Assembly (NCBI GenBank): GCA_905614375.1
Contig: CAJQSP010000015.1
Span: forward strand, 1 to 27,679
Length of the DNA stretch: 27,679 nt
Origin: an uncultured Dehalococcoidales bacterium
Lineage (GTDB): Bacteria > Chloroflexota > Dehalococcoidia > UBA1151 > UBA1328
Direction of reading: 5' to 3'
The position numbers and the translations under genes were made by a program. The notes under the pieces were generated by a model that did not search any database, was not told the DNA's origin, and worked only from the letters and a program-made list of their open reading frames with translations. Of this stretch, positions 1 to 7,702 are shown piece after piece (positions within the stretch are counted from its first letter, which is position 1; every line of letters starts with the position of its first letter).

Positions 1-501
1 ACTCTGATCGCCAGCTGCGCTATCCCACGCCGTAACGTCGGTACCACCGCGAATCTGGCTTCCACCAGAACGCCAAACTGAATTGGGCATCCAGTTGTAA
101 GCGAGAATCGGAATTCCGGCTCTACCCATGTCGGTAATTTCGGCAGCCAATAGATCGATAAGTTCATCACGCATCGGACCGCCGAAGGCAATATCGTAGA
201 ACTTAGGAGTTGAAATGAATCCGTTTTCGCAGCCGGAGACTGTGAGTTCGTACGATTCAATTCGTTCTCTGAACGTCACATAATCTTCGTAGGTGTTCCG
301 TTCTTTGCCATGCGGCACGTCGCTTGCCGGAAGCACGTCGACACCCGGGCCGCCGTAGAAAATAATATTTTTCACGCCGAGCTGTACAGATGTTTGTAGT
401 ACTTCGTCGGTGGCGTTTCTAATTGCCCAAGCGTTCTTCATCCCGTCATACCCCACTGCTGCTATTTGCTTGATTGCACTGAACGTGCGATTGTCGGTCA
501 T
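1..501 (-). CDS. Mannonate dehydratase-like TIM-barrel enzyme (N-terminal part, runs off the left edge)
   Basis: The minus-strand frame is open from the window edge to an ATG at 499-501, with an in-frame TGA at 511-513 just upstream, so the start is well fixed. The visible 167 residues include a glycine-rich FYGGPG segment, then GIPILAYNWMPNSVW and IRGGTDVTAWD near the edge. These match the UxuA-type D-mannonate dehydratase family (xylose isomerase-like barrel), where a conserved YN(F/W)MP strand is followed by a substrate-binding R-G-G segment. UxuA converts D-mannonate to 2-keto-3-deoxy-D-gluconate in hexuronate breakdown. Some relatives act on other sugar acids, so the substrate is open. 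The C-terminal metal-binding half lies outside the window. The recognition is from remembered family motifs. Confidence 0.68.
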   Translation of the reverse strand, partial: MTDNRTFSAIKQIAAVGYDGMKNAWAIRNATDEVLQTSVQLGVKNIIFYGGPGVDVLPASDVPHGKERNTYEDYVTFRERIESYELTVSGCENGFISTPKFYDIAFGGPMRDELIDLLAAEITDMGRAGIPILAYNWMPNSVWRSGGSQIRGGTDVTAWDSAAGDQS

Positions 502-746
502 AATGGCTAATCAATGATCAATCGCGGATCCGCATCGAACATTACGCCATTATTTTTGTATGACACCGGTCATGTTGCTCAATTCCCAACAATCAGGGAA
601 ATGGATTTCTTGAACTGCCCCCCTGCCTTAACTACGAAAAACGTCAGCAACATCGTGTGATTTATCACAATCCAATCGAGTCAATATTGGCAGTTGAAAC
701 GACCAATATCTGAGTAGAAGTTGACATATCCTGCTGACACCAAGGA

Positions 747-777
747 TTGACAGTACCTCTACGTCTAGTGGTATGGT
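747..777 (+). promoter_or_regulatory. Candidate sigma-70-type promoter of nrdR-nrdJ
   Basis: A perfect TTGACA -35 hexamer lies at 747-752. A weak -10 candidate TATGGT lies at 772-777, but the spacing of 19 is longer than ideal. The first NrdR box covers the spacer and reaches the -10 candidate, which is the expected geometry for repression. The -10 assignment is inference. Confidence 0.4.
756..771 (+). promoter_or_regulatory. NrdR box 1
   Basis: The 16-mer CCTCTACGTCTAGTGG fits the NrdR-box consensus acaCwAtATaTwGtgt at the informative positions (C4, T5, A6, T9, T11, A12, G13, t14, g15). The symmetry extends to a 20-base near-palindrome at 754-773 beginning TACC and ending GGTA. It lies just downstream of the TTGACA at 747-752. 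NrdR binds such boxes in pairs, using (d)ATP sensing by its ATP-cone. Confidence 0.72.
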
Positions 778-787
778 GCATTACACA

Positions 788-803
788 CCACTAAATGTGG
801 GGT
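788..803 (+). promoter_or_regulatory. NrdR box 2
   Basis: CCACTAAATGTGGGGT matches the NrdR-box consensus at c2, a3, C4, T5, A6, A8, T9, T11, G13, g15 and t16. It begins 32 bases after box 1, which leaves a 16-base spacer and places both boxes on the same helix face, three turns apart. That is the classical tandem NrdR arrangement. The first gene downstream is nrdR itself, followed by the class II reductase. Confidence 0.7.
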
Positions 804-952
804 TTGGCTGTGTCCGCAGCTGCAAGGTGGCGTGTTCAACAATTTGTTTTACACCCTGCTCCGTCAACTGGCCTCAGATCGCAAGATTTTATCCAGACGG
901 ATCTAGTACCTCGCGGCTGTTCGGAATTACTTGACAAGGCACATTTCAGGCA

Positions 953-1498
953 ATGCATTGTCCCTTCTGTGGAAACAATGAATCACGCGTAATTGACTCG
1001 CGTGAGGCGCCTGATGGCGTGCGACGTAGGCGTGAATGCCTAAGGTGCGAACTACGGTTCACCACTTACGAACGAGTGCATTCATTGCCGTTGATGATCG
1101 CTAAGCGGGATGGCCGCCGTGAAGCGTTCTCGCCCGATAAGCTGGAGCGGTCGTTACAGACAGCTTGTGCCAAGAGGCCCTTGGAGGTTGGCGCCATTTC
1201 GAAGATGGTTGTCGATATAGAAAACGAGTTGCACAAACTCTCGAAAGCTGAAGTGGAAGCGAGAGTTCTCGGAGAAATGTGCGTGGAACGTCTAAAAGTT
1301 CTCGATCGAGTCGCATATATAAGGTTCGCCTCGGTATATCGAGATTTCCAAGACGTCGATTCCTTTACTAAAGAGGTAGAGGCACTGACCGATACTAAAC
1401 CCGATGGCCCTGGGTCAAAAAGCCAATTACGGCTTATAGACGATGATGTCCCCCGGCTATCTCAAAGAGGCCGCCGCCGGAGTGTTAGACAGAGCTAA
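953..1498 (+). CDS. nrdR: Transcriptional repressor NrdR
   Basis: NrdR represses ribonucleotide reductase genes when dATP is high. The 181-residue product has an N-terminal zinc ribbon with C3, C6, C29 and C32 (CPFC and CLRC), an arginine run between them, and the R-F-T-T-Y-E-R motif that leads into an ATP-cone domain at about residues 46-136 (VAYIRFASVYRDF near its end). Usual NrdR length is about 150-160 residues. Here an extra 25-30 residue basic tail ends in RGRRRSVRQS. The ATG at 953 gives the canonical M-x-C-P start, but the Shine-Dalgarno is weak. It sits about 100 bases upstream of nrdJ on the same strand, downstream of its own boxes, so autoregulation is likely. Confidence 0.95.
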   Translation: MHCPFCGNNESRVIDSREAPDGVRRRRECLRCELRFTTYERVHSLPLMIAKRDGRREAFSPDKLERSLQTACAKRPLEVGAISKMVVDIENELHKLSKAEVEARVLGEMCVERLKVLDRVAYIRFASVYRDFQDVDSFTKEVEALTDTKPDGPGSKSQLRLIDDDVPRLSQRGRRRSVRQS

Positions 1499-1529
1499 TC
1501 CCACTCTCCAACACTCCAGGCTCATCGGC

Positions 1530-1550
1530 GGCAGTTACAGCAGAACTGCC
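1530..1550 (+). promoter_or_regulatory. Small hairpin between nrdR and nrdJ
   Basis: GGCAGTT (1530-1536) and AACTGCC (1544-1550) form a perfect 7-bp stem with a 7-base loop in the 101-base gap between nrdR and nrdJ. No T-run follows, so it is not an intrinsic terminator. It could be an mRNA processing or stability element. The role is unknown. Confidence 0.3.
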
Positions 1551-1599
1551 AGAGTTGGCGACGACGACATAACCACATAGACGCACGAAAAGAAGATAG

Positions 1600-4044
1600 A
1601 TGACAACTACGCAGGACACACACATGAGCACGAACGGCACTACCCCAACGGAAGAATTCACACCAGCGGTGATTTCAGACAACGCACGTGTGGTTCTGGA
1701 TAAACGCTATTTGCAAAAGAATGACGCAGGCGACATTATCGAAGACCCAGAACGCATGTTCCGCCGTGTCGCTAAGGCTCTCGCTGAACCAGAGTTCAAG
1801 TACGAAAAGACTCCAGACGAAGTTGCTGCGATTGAAGAGAACTTCTTCCAGATGATGGCAAGCCTCGAGTACCTTCCTAACTCGCCAACAATGATGAACG
1901 CTGGCACAGGTGCAGGAACTCTTTCAGCATGTTTCGTACTTCCGCTTACAGACAGCATGGAAGGCATAATGGGTGCAGCTCACGATGCTGCAATGGTTCA
2001 GAAATTTGGTGGCGGAACTGGTTTCGCACTTTCAGAACTACGTCCCACCGGTGCAGGCATCGCAACGACTCACGGCAGGGCATGTGGTCCTATCCAAGTA
2101 CTGCGCCATCTTTCTTCGGTTTCAACTCTGGTAACTCAGGGTGGCAAGCGAGACGGTGCAAACATGGCGGTGATGGATGTTCACCACCCAGATATTCTCG
2201 AATTCATCGAGTGCAAACAGGTTGAAGGTGAAATCCACAACTTCAACATCTCTGTCGGCGCATCTGACGAGTTCATGCAGGCCGTAAAGGACAACGCAAC
2301 GTACGCGTTGCGTGCGCTGCGAGACCCTTCCGATCTTGATAGTGGAATGGTCGAGGTTGAACGGCTCCAGGCTCGTGACGTCTTCAGCAAGATCGTATAC
2401 GGCGCTTGGAGAAACGGTGAGCCAGGAATGATCTTCCTAGATGAAGTAAACCGGAACAGCCCAGTTCTTCACCTTGGACGAATCACTGCCACAAACCCAT
2501 GTGGTGAGCAGCCGCTTCTTCCGAACGAATCTTGCAACCTAGGTTCGATCGACGTTGCGAAGTTCCTAGAATCTGACGAAGCCGGCATGACCGACCTCAA
2601 CTGGGATCGACTTGGTGAGACGGTCCGAACTGCAACTCGCATGCTCGACAACGTTATCGACGCCAATAAGTATGCAGTCGAGGACATCGAGACGATGACT
2701 CAGTCGACTCGTAAGCTCGGTCTTGGCCTGATGGGCTTCGCCGACATGCTTGTTCAGCTCGGCATTCCTTACGACACCGAAGAGGCCGTTGAACTTGGTC
2801 GCAAGTTGATGGCGTTCATTCGCGACAACGCAGACCAAGAGTCGCTGGCGATGGCTGAAGAGCGCGGAGCGTTCCCAGCTTGGCACGACTCAGAAGCAGC
2901 GAAGCGAGGTGACAAGCCTTACCGCAACGCCTGCCGACTAACGGTTGCGCCTACTGGAACAATCTCGATGATCGCTAACGCGTCCAGCGGTATCGAGCCA
3001 ATATTCGCACTCGCGTTCCGCAAGCAGAACATCCTTGAAGGCAAGACCCTGTTCTATGTCGACAAGAACTTTGAACGAATTTCAAAGGAACGTGGGTTCT
3101 ACAGTGAAGACTTGTTGGAGTTCCTTTCCGATGGTGGTTCACTGCAAGAACGTGACGATGTGCCAGCTGACATCAAACGACTGTTCCACGTTGCTTCCGA
3201 CATTTCGCCTCGTGACCACGTGATGATGCAGGCTGCTTTCCAAGAAGCTACCGACGCTGGAATTTCCAAGACGGTCAACTTCCCTAACGAAGCGACTGTT
3301 GAAGATGTTGAAGATGCGTACTTGCTTGCGTGGGAAACTGCCTGCAAGGGAATCACTGTCTACAGAGCTGGTTCACGTGAAAAGGAAGTGCTCACTGCCG
3401 GTACAACCGACAGCGCTAAGAGTGACGACGCTTCGACTTTCGAGCCTCAGGGTATTCCGCAGTACATCACTCCAGCCGAACGACCTGCAATGCTCAATGG
3501 AATTACACGTCGGGTACGTACAGGTCGTGGAAACCTGTTCGTCACAGTCAACATGTCTAACGACAACCGCCCGTTCGAAGTGTTCGCTACCCACGGTAAG
3601 GCCGGTGGTAACGATGCTGCGATGGCTGAAGCCGTTTCTCGAATGGCTTCGCTTTCACTTCGATCAGGTATCGACCCTGTCGATGTATCTGAGCAGCTTC
3701 GTGGTATCACCGATGTTCCTGCATGGGACGAAGGCGAAATGATTCGATCGGTTCCGGATGCAATCGCATCTGTGCTCGACCGTATCAACAACGAAGCCGC
3801 AGCTATGCCTACTCAAGAGCAACTCGGTGAAGCCGAGTCCAGTCAGTCTGGCATGTTCAACCGTCCGTCACCAGTTGAGATTGGTTTGCCCACAGCTCAG
3901 GCGGTTCCGATGATGGGACAGGAGCAAAAGGTTGCCGTTCCGGTTGGTGCAATGACGGGCGAGCTTTGTCCTGAATGCTCATCAACGGTCGCTCACGTAG
4001 AAGGCTGCTTGAAGTGCTTCTCGTGCGGCTACAGCAAGTGCTAA
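1600..4044 (+). CDS. nrdJ: Adenosylcobalamin-dependent (class II) ribonucleoside-diphosphate reductase
   Basis: Class II reductase makes deoxyribonucleotides using a cobalamin-generated thiyl radical, with no separate radical subunit. The 814-residue protein carries the family landmarks. C111 (in LSACF) and C312 (in ESCNLGS) are the redox pair. NPCGE at 299-303 supplies N299, the thiyl cysteine C301 and E303. GGTGFALSELRPTG lies at about 138-151 and the phosphate-binding APTGTISMIANASSG near 450. The C-terminus ends in a CxxC...CxxCGYSKC zinc-finger-like tail, typical of NrdJ and used for re-reduction. No N-terminal ATP-cone is obvious. ATG 1600 follows GAAAAGAAG and is preferred; a second ATG at 1624 is possible. 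It follows nrdR and ends at a strong terminator. Confidence 0.96.
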   Translation: MTTTQDTHMSTNGTTPTEEFTPAVISDNARVVLDKRYLQKNDAGDIIEDPERMFRRVAKALAEPEFKYEKTPDEVAAIEENFFQMMASLEYLPNSPTMMNAGTGAGTLSACFVLPLTDSMEGIMGAAHDAAMVQKFGGGTGFALSELRPTGAGIATTHGRACGPIQVLRHLSSVSTLVTQGGKRDGANMAVMDVHHPDILEFIECKQVEGEIHNFNISVGASDEFMQAVKDNATYALRALRDPSDLDSGMVEVERLQARDVFSKIVYGAWRNGEPGMIFLDEVNRNSPVLHLGRITATNPCGEQPLLPNESCNLGSIDVAKFLESDEAGMTDLNWDRLGETVRTATRMLDNVIDANKYAVEDIETMTQSTRKLGLGLMGFADMLVQLGIPYDTEEAVELGRKLMAFIRDNADQESLAMAEERGAFPAWHDSEAAKRGDKPYRNACRLTVAPTGTISMIANASSGIEPIFALAFRKQNILEGKTLFYVDKNFERISKERGFYSEDLLEFLSDGGSLQERDDVPADIKRLFHVASDISPRDHVMMQAAFQEATDAGISKTVNFPNEATVEDVEDAYLLAWETACKGITVYRAGSREKEVLTAGTTDSAKSDDASTFEPQGIPQYITPAERPAMLNGITRRVRTGRGNLFVTVNMSNDNRPFEVFATHGKAGGNDAAMAEAVSRMASLSLRSGIDPVDVSEQLRGITDVPAWDEGEMIRSVPDAIASVLDRINNEAAAMPTQEQLGEAESSQSGMFNRPSPVEIGLPTAQAVPMMGQEQKVAVPVGAMTGELCPECSSTVAHVEGCLKCFSCGYSKC

Positions 4045-4065
4045 ATACTTAGTTTTCGAATTGCT

Positions 4066-4102
4066 AAAAGTGCCGAGCGGGGTATCCTGCTCGGCACTTT
4101 TT
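4066..4102 (+). terminator. Intrinsic terminator after nrdJ
   Basis: GTGCCGAGC (4070-4078) pairs perfectly with GCTCGGCAC (4089-4097) around a 10-base loop and is followed by TTTTT. AAAA at 4066-4069 extends the stem against the T-run, so it could also work in reverse. It begins 22 bases after the nrdJ stop and ends the nrdR-nrdJ unit. Confidence 0.9.
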
Positions 4103-4158
4103 CGTTAACGTTCCTAAGCACTATCCATCTTCCACCACTTTTATTTGGCAAAATCTCC

Positions 4159-5166
4159 ATGAAAGACAAACCTCTTCTCGCAGTGACCATCGGCGATCCT
4201 TCAGGAATCGGACCCGAAGTAGTAGTCAAAGCACTTCAGGATCGATCGATGTACGCCATCATGCGACCCGTACTTGTCGGAACCGTTGGCGTTGTGCAAA
4301 AAGCGATCGATGAGATCAAATCTTCTGACACCGTTATCGGAGTCGATAAAGCAGCCGACGCCAAGTGCGAGCCGGGAACAATCGAAGTCATCTCCCCTGC
4401 CGATTGGGAAGGCACTGAGTTTCCCGTAGGCAAGCACGACGCCGGATCGGGAACTGCAAGCCATCTCTGGGTAGAAGAAGCCGCAAAGATGTGTATAGCT
4501 GGCGATGTTGAGGGCATGGTCACCGCCCCGGTCAACAAAGAGTCGTGGTTCATGGGCGGCAGCAAAGACACCGGGCACATGGAAGTGTTCCGGCGCCTAT
4601 CGGGATCGAGCTACGTTGCGACGATGCTCGTTAGTGGTCAGATGCGATGCATGCATTTATCTACCCACATGTCGTTAAGTGAAGCGGTGAAGTATGTAAC
4701 CACCAAGAACATCATGACGGCAATCCGTCTTACTCAAAAGATGTTTAAAGCGTGGGGATTTGATAACCCTCGAATCGCCATCGCCGGATTAAACCCGCAC
4801 GCTTCTGACAACGGGCTTATCGGCAGCGAGGAAGCTGATGAGATCACTCCGGCCATTGCACAGGCGATAGCAGAGGGTATCGATGCCAGCGGTCCGCATC
4901 CTGCCGATACGGTGTTCAACAGTGCTTCAGCGGGCAAGTACGACGTAGTAGTCGTGATGTACCACGATCAAGGGCACATCCCTATTAAGGTGTACGGCGT
5001 TGAAGAGTCCGTAACCGTGAATCTCGGGCTTCCGTTCTTGCGAACATCCGTGGACCACGGAACCGCTTTCGACATTGCTGGAACAGGAATTGCTAGCGAG
5101 ATCAGCATGATCGAGGCTTTGAAGCTGGGCGCTTCACTTGCATCGAAAAAAGGTCTGTCGGCGTAG
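4159..5166 (+). CDS. pdxA: PdxA-family 4-phosphohydroxy acid NAD-dependent dehydrogenase
   Basis: PdxA oxidises 4-phosphohydroxy-L-threonine in vitamin B6 synthesis. The related PdxA2 clade oxidises 4-phospho-D-threonate or -erythronate. The 335-residue length is normal. GDPSGIGPE is at 12-20. Metal-ligand histidines are visible as H170 (STHMSL), H214 (LNPHASDNG) and H269 (YHDQGH), and RTSVDHGTAFDIAG occurs at 295-308. TGHMEVF at 138-144 and the CMHLSTHMSL stretch look to me more PdxA2-like than classical, so the symbol is provisional. No pdxJ is adjacent. No DUF1537 kinase, the usual PdxA2 partner, is adjacent either. The gene begins 57 bases after the nrdJ terminator, and proC follows by 139 bases. 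Confidence 0.85.
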   Translation: MKDKPLLAVTIGDPSGIGPEVVVKALQDRSMYAIMRPVLVGTVGVVQKAIDEIKSSDTVIGVDKAADAKCEPGTIEVISPADWEGTEFPVGKHDAGSGTASHLWVEEAAKMCIAGDVEGMVTAPVNKESWFMGGSKDTGHMEVFRRLSGSSYVATMLVSGQMRCMHLSTHMSLSEAVKYVTTKNIMTAIRLTQKMFKAWGFDNPRIAIAGLNPHASDNGLIGSEEADEITPAIAQAIAEGIDASGPHPADTVFNSASAGKYDVVVVMYHDQGHIPIKVYGVEESVTVNLGLPFLRTSVDHGTAFDIAGTGIASEISMIEALKLGASLASKKGLSA

Positions 5167-5232
5167 GTACAAGAACGGCGAGACACTAAAAGTTAGTACG
5201 AACTTCGCGGGCTATCTACGCAAAGTCGTACG

Positions 5233-5238
5233 TATAAT
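5233..5238 (+). promoter_or_regulatory. Possible -10 element upstream of proC
   Basis: A perfect TATAAT occurs in the 139-base pdxA-proC gap, about 70 bases before the proC ATG. No matching -35 hexamer sits at 16-18 bases, so this is only a candidate for a separate proC promoter. Confidence 0.25.
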
Positions 5239-5305
5239 TGAGACTCAAGCTGGATACTCTCAGTCTTTCGGGAACCGAATTGAGAGCAAGAGAAAACTTT
5301 CGAAT

Positions 5306-6106
5306 ATGCGAATTGCATTCATAGGTGGCGGAGTGATGGCACAGGCCATCATCTCTGGAGTTAAAGATGCAGGCCTTGGTGCCAGCATCATCGTCGGCGA
5401 ACCTTTCGAGGTTCGACGTAAGCCGTTGGTCCACGATCTCGGCGTAGAGGCGACTGCGAGCAACAAGGAAGCCGTGACTGGCGCCGATATCATCGTGCTT
5501 GCGGTGAAACCTCAGCAGCTCGATTCTGTAGCCGCAGAACTCAAGGGCGTGCTTAAATCACAGCAAACGATCGTGTCGATCATGGCAGGAGTGAAGATGC
5601 ATTCGATCGGCTTGAAGCTCGGCCACACCAAGCTAATTCGAGTTATGCCGAACACACCTGCTCAGATTCGTAAGGGAATCTCGGCGTGGCATGCTTCTGA
5701 CGAAGTCGATCAGACAACTCTCGACTTTGTATCCAGCATGCTTCAAGCCATCGGCGATGAGCTGAAGTTCAGTGACGAAAAGAATATTGATATCGCTACG
5801 GCGCTTAGCGGAAGTGGACCTGGCTACGTTTTCGTGATGATGGAAGCGCTTGCCGATGCCGGTGTTGAACTTGGACTTCCGGTTCACGTAGCACGTCATT
5901 TGGCTTCGCAAACAGTGCTCGGCAGTGCTGCTCTTCAACGCGAGTCGGGCAAACACCCTGCGGAACTTCGCAATATGGTTACCTCACCAGGCGGCACGAC
6001 GGCTGCTGGCTTGGCTGCACTTGAAAACGGTGGCTTTAGGTCGACTATCGCCGATGCTGTTCGTTCTGCTTACGAACGTGGTGAAGAACTGGCGAGTGGC
6101 AAATGA
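5306..6106 (+). CDS. proC: Pyrroline-5-carboxylate reductase
   Basis: ProC reduces pyrroline-5-carboxylate to proline with NAD(P)H. I use the ATG at 5306, giving 266 residues. The frame is open back to 5138, but that extension overlaps pdxA and has no homologous look, while M-R-I-A-F-I-G-G-G-V-M-A is the normal ProC N-terminus and Rossmann glycine motif. Further landmarks are VLAVKPQQ, RVMPNTPAQIRKG, the ALSGSGPGYVFVMMEALADAGVELGL region (quoted in part) and the C-terminal NMVTSPGGTTAAGLAALENGGFR substrate loop region. Length fits the family (about 260-280). Its stop overlaps the yggT start as ATGA, so the two are co-translated. Confidence 0.95.
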   Translation: MRIAFIGGGVMAQAIISGVKDAGLGASIIVGEPFEVRRKPLVHDLGVEATASNKEAVTGADIIVLAVKPQQLDSVAAELKGVLKSQQTIVSIMAGVKMHSIGLKLGHTKLIRVMPNTPAQIRKGISAWHASDEVDQTTLDFVSSMLQAIGDELKFSDEKNIDIATALSGSGPGYVFVMMEALADAGVELGLPVHVARHLASQTVLGSAALQRESGKHPAELRNMVTSPGGTTAAGLAALENGGFRSTIADAVRSAYERGEELASGK

Positions 6107-6354
6107 GTGATGGACTACTTGGATACATAGGCTGGCTGCTTCAAATGTTTGGGTATGTAATTTTCGCCAGAGCTATGTCATCGTGGTTTCCCAACGCGCG
6201 TCGCCACCCAATTGTTCAATTGCTGTACCAAATCACTGATCCAGTAATGATTCCCGCGTCCAGACTGATTCCACGAATCGGCATGATCGATATCAGTCCG
6301 ATGGTAGTACTTCTTACACTGTTCTACGTGTCGGATAAACTTAAAGGCGGCTGA
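6103..6354 (+). CDS. yggT: YggT family membrane protein
   Basis: This 83-residue protein has two hydrophobic segments (about residues 5-25 and 62-78). Between them is the YggT-type loop WFPNARRHPIVQLLYQITDP, where the R-x-x-P-I-V-Q-x-L-x-x-I-T-D-P pattern is the family signature. YggT proteins are small inner-membrane proteins of poorly known function, often next to proC, as here, and linked to osmotic stress or cell shape in some bacteria. The start ATG overlaps the proC stop by 4 bases. The last 31 bases overlap the convergent yggU gene. Confidence 0.9.
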   Translation: MSDGLLGYIGWLLQMFGYVIFARAMSSWFPNARRHPIVQLLYQITDPVMIPASRLIPRIGMIDISPMVVLLTLFYVSDKLKGG

Positions 6355-6620
6355 AGCCGAGTTCTAAGTTCGTCGCCCGTTAGTCCTTCAACTTCGATGA
6401 TCTTATTGCGTGCTCTCTCGCCCGAAACCAAGGTGACACTACTTTTGCGTACGCCTAGTGTCTTGGCGAGTAACTGAACCAGTGCTTCGTTGGCAGCATC
6501 GTCAACAGGTGGAGCCTTCACTCGCACGCGTAACGCACCCAGTTCATTTAACCCCAGAATTTCGTCACGAGAAGCACGGGGTTGAACTCGCACAGTGATT
6601 CGCTGTGCGTTCATAGCCAT
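6324..6620 (-). CDS. yggU: DUF167 / YggU family protein
   Basis: The 98-residue product matches the DUF167 (YggU) family: an initial R-V-Q-P-R-A-S-R-D-E-I, then RVRVKAPPVDDAANEALVQLL (quoted in part), then V-T-L-V-S-G-E-R-A-R-N-K-I-I-E. These small alpha/beta proteins have no settled biochemical role. In many genomes yggU lies directly downstream of yggT on the same strand. Here it is on the opposite strand, convergent, and the two reading frames overlap by 31 bases at their 3' ends. It begins 4 bases after the birA stop, so it is co-transcribed with birA. Confidence 0.9.
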   Translation of the reverse strand: MAMNAQRITVRVQPRASRDEILGLNELGALRVRVKAPPVDDAANEALVQLLAKTLGVRKSSVTLVSGERARNKIIEVEGLTGDELRTRLQPPLSLSDT

Positions 6621-6624
6621 ATTG

Positions 6625-7458
6625 CTACCTAATGTCCTTCAACGTTACTTCACCGGCCGACACTGTCCAGTCGCGTCCATTTTCGTCGCGCACGATCAAA
6701 CGTCCGACTAAATCAACATCGTGGGCAATCCCGATCAGCTCTGGCGAACTGCCCGTCTTACCGCCAAGCACCGTAACTTCCTTTCCTAGAGTCATTAGCC
6801 GCTCTCGCCATTCCGGAAGCACCGTGCCACCCGCAATGATGGCTCTGTAGTGATTATCGAGAGACTGCATGAGCATCTCGAACACTTCAAGACGATCAAG
6901 CTGTCGACCAAGTTCAGCAGAGAGGCTTGTAGAGTTGGGGGGCATTCCGGAAGATGATTCTGGGTCGAAATTTATGTTCAAACCAATTCCGATCACAGCT
7001 GTGATTCGATCTACCCCAGCTTCAGGTGAATCCGAATCAAGTGCATAATCGCCGCCAGCAAGCTCTGGGCCAGTTTTTGATTCAGCGATCACTCCAGCGA
7101 GCTTCTTTCCTTCCACTTGGATATCGTTAGGCCATTTGATGTCAACAACAACCCCAAACTCCTCAGCCACATTCGCCACAGCCAGCGCCGCAAGCATCAG
7201 CAACTCGCCTGCTAACGCAACCCGGGGTCGGAGTAGTACGGAGCAAAGAATATCTTCTGCCTGCCTAGATACCCAGGAGCGATCGTACCGTCCACGACCT
7301 GCCGATTGGTGATCAGCGATTATAACCGTTCCATCCGGTGCGCCTTCAGATGCAAGTTCCCATGCAACGTCCATTGTCGACGTAGTTGATTCGAGGTGAG
7401 AAACCCTATTACCGATTATCGAAAGTGAATTGGCAAAATTTTCGAAGTTCTCGTTCAT
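6625..7458 (-). CDS. birA: Biotin-[acetyl-CoA-carboxylase] ligase, monofunctional
   Basis: The enzyme adenylates biotin and transfers it to carboxylase carrier proteins. From the ATG at 7458 it has 277 residues. STTSTMD (24-30) binds biotin, GRGRYDRSW (54-62) is the adenylate loop, KWPND is at 108-112, and GKKLAGVIAE (117-126) carries the catalytic lysine, followed by V-I-G-I-G-L-N-I-N and a C-terminal SH3-like domain. There is no N-terminal helix-turn-helix, so it should not be the DNA-binding BirA repressor type. A short extra loop lies between GVIAE and VIGIG. The frame is open up to 7530, but those 24 residues lack family features. It forms a pair with yggU. Confidence 0.92.
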   Translation of the reverse strand: MNENFENFANSLSIIGNRVSHLESTTSTMDVAWELASEGAPDGTVIIADHQSAGRGRYDRSWVSRQAEDILCSVLLRPRVALAGELLMLAALAVANVAEEFGVVVDIKWPNDIQVEGKKLAGVIAESKTGPELAGGDYALDSDSPEAGVDRITAVIGIGLNINFDPESSSGMPPNSTSLSAELGRQLDRLEVFEMLMQSLDNHYRAIIAGGTVLPEWRERLMTLGKEVTVLGGKTGSSPELIGIAHDVDLVGRLIVRDENGRDWTVSAGEVTLKDIR

Positions 7459-7702
7459 TTTGGTTTGAAATGCCCATGCGAAATTACGCTGGAGTTTTAT
7501 TAGAGGCAGGTTGCAATTGTGTGTGGACACACACGCCTACTCGTTGTTAGCAACATGTATCGCTGCTAGGCGCAAGGCTACGGTACTAAGCGTCAGGTGT
7601 GAATAACGAAATAAGCATGTAAAGGTCTTCAATATGATGTCGACTGGCCCGGGCGTCACGAACGTGCAACTAAGGTCACATAAAAGATAAACAAGGAGAA
7701 TC

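Larger units (their letters stand above)
502..952. other. Intergenic region between the mannonate dehydratase-like gene and nrdR
   Basis: This 451-base stretch separates divergent genes. The left half (502-720) should hold the promoter of the minus-strand dehydratase gene, but I see no convincing -35/-10 pair there. The right half holds two TTGACA hexamers (721-726 and 747-752) and the tandem NrdR boxes. A frame at 795-992 runs through it and into nrdR but shows no domain and overlaps the zinc-ribbon codons, so it is not called. No cobalamin-riboswitch B12 box was recognised in the leader. Confidence 0.5.

Noticed and set aside
719..745. Possible third copy of the 33-bp repeat (CCTGCTGACACCA)
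   Set aside because: Only a short core resembles the repeat and the flanks do not match, so it is within chance.
803..952. Cobalamin riboswitch in the nrdR leader (for B12-dependent RNR)
   Set aside because: No B12-box or long paired scaffold was recognised; the NrdR boxes explain the regulation.
795..992. 65-codon plus-strand frame before nrdR
   Set aside because: It overlaps the second NrdR box and the nrdR zinc-ribbon codons, has no ribosome site and no recognisable domain.
5138..5305. N-terminal extension of proC
   Set aside because: The 56 extra residues overlap pdxA and lack family features; the ATG at 5306 gives the normal ProC Rossmann start.
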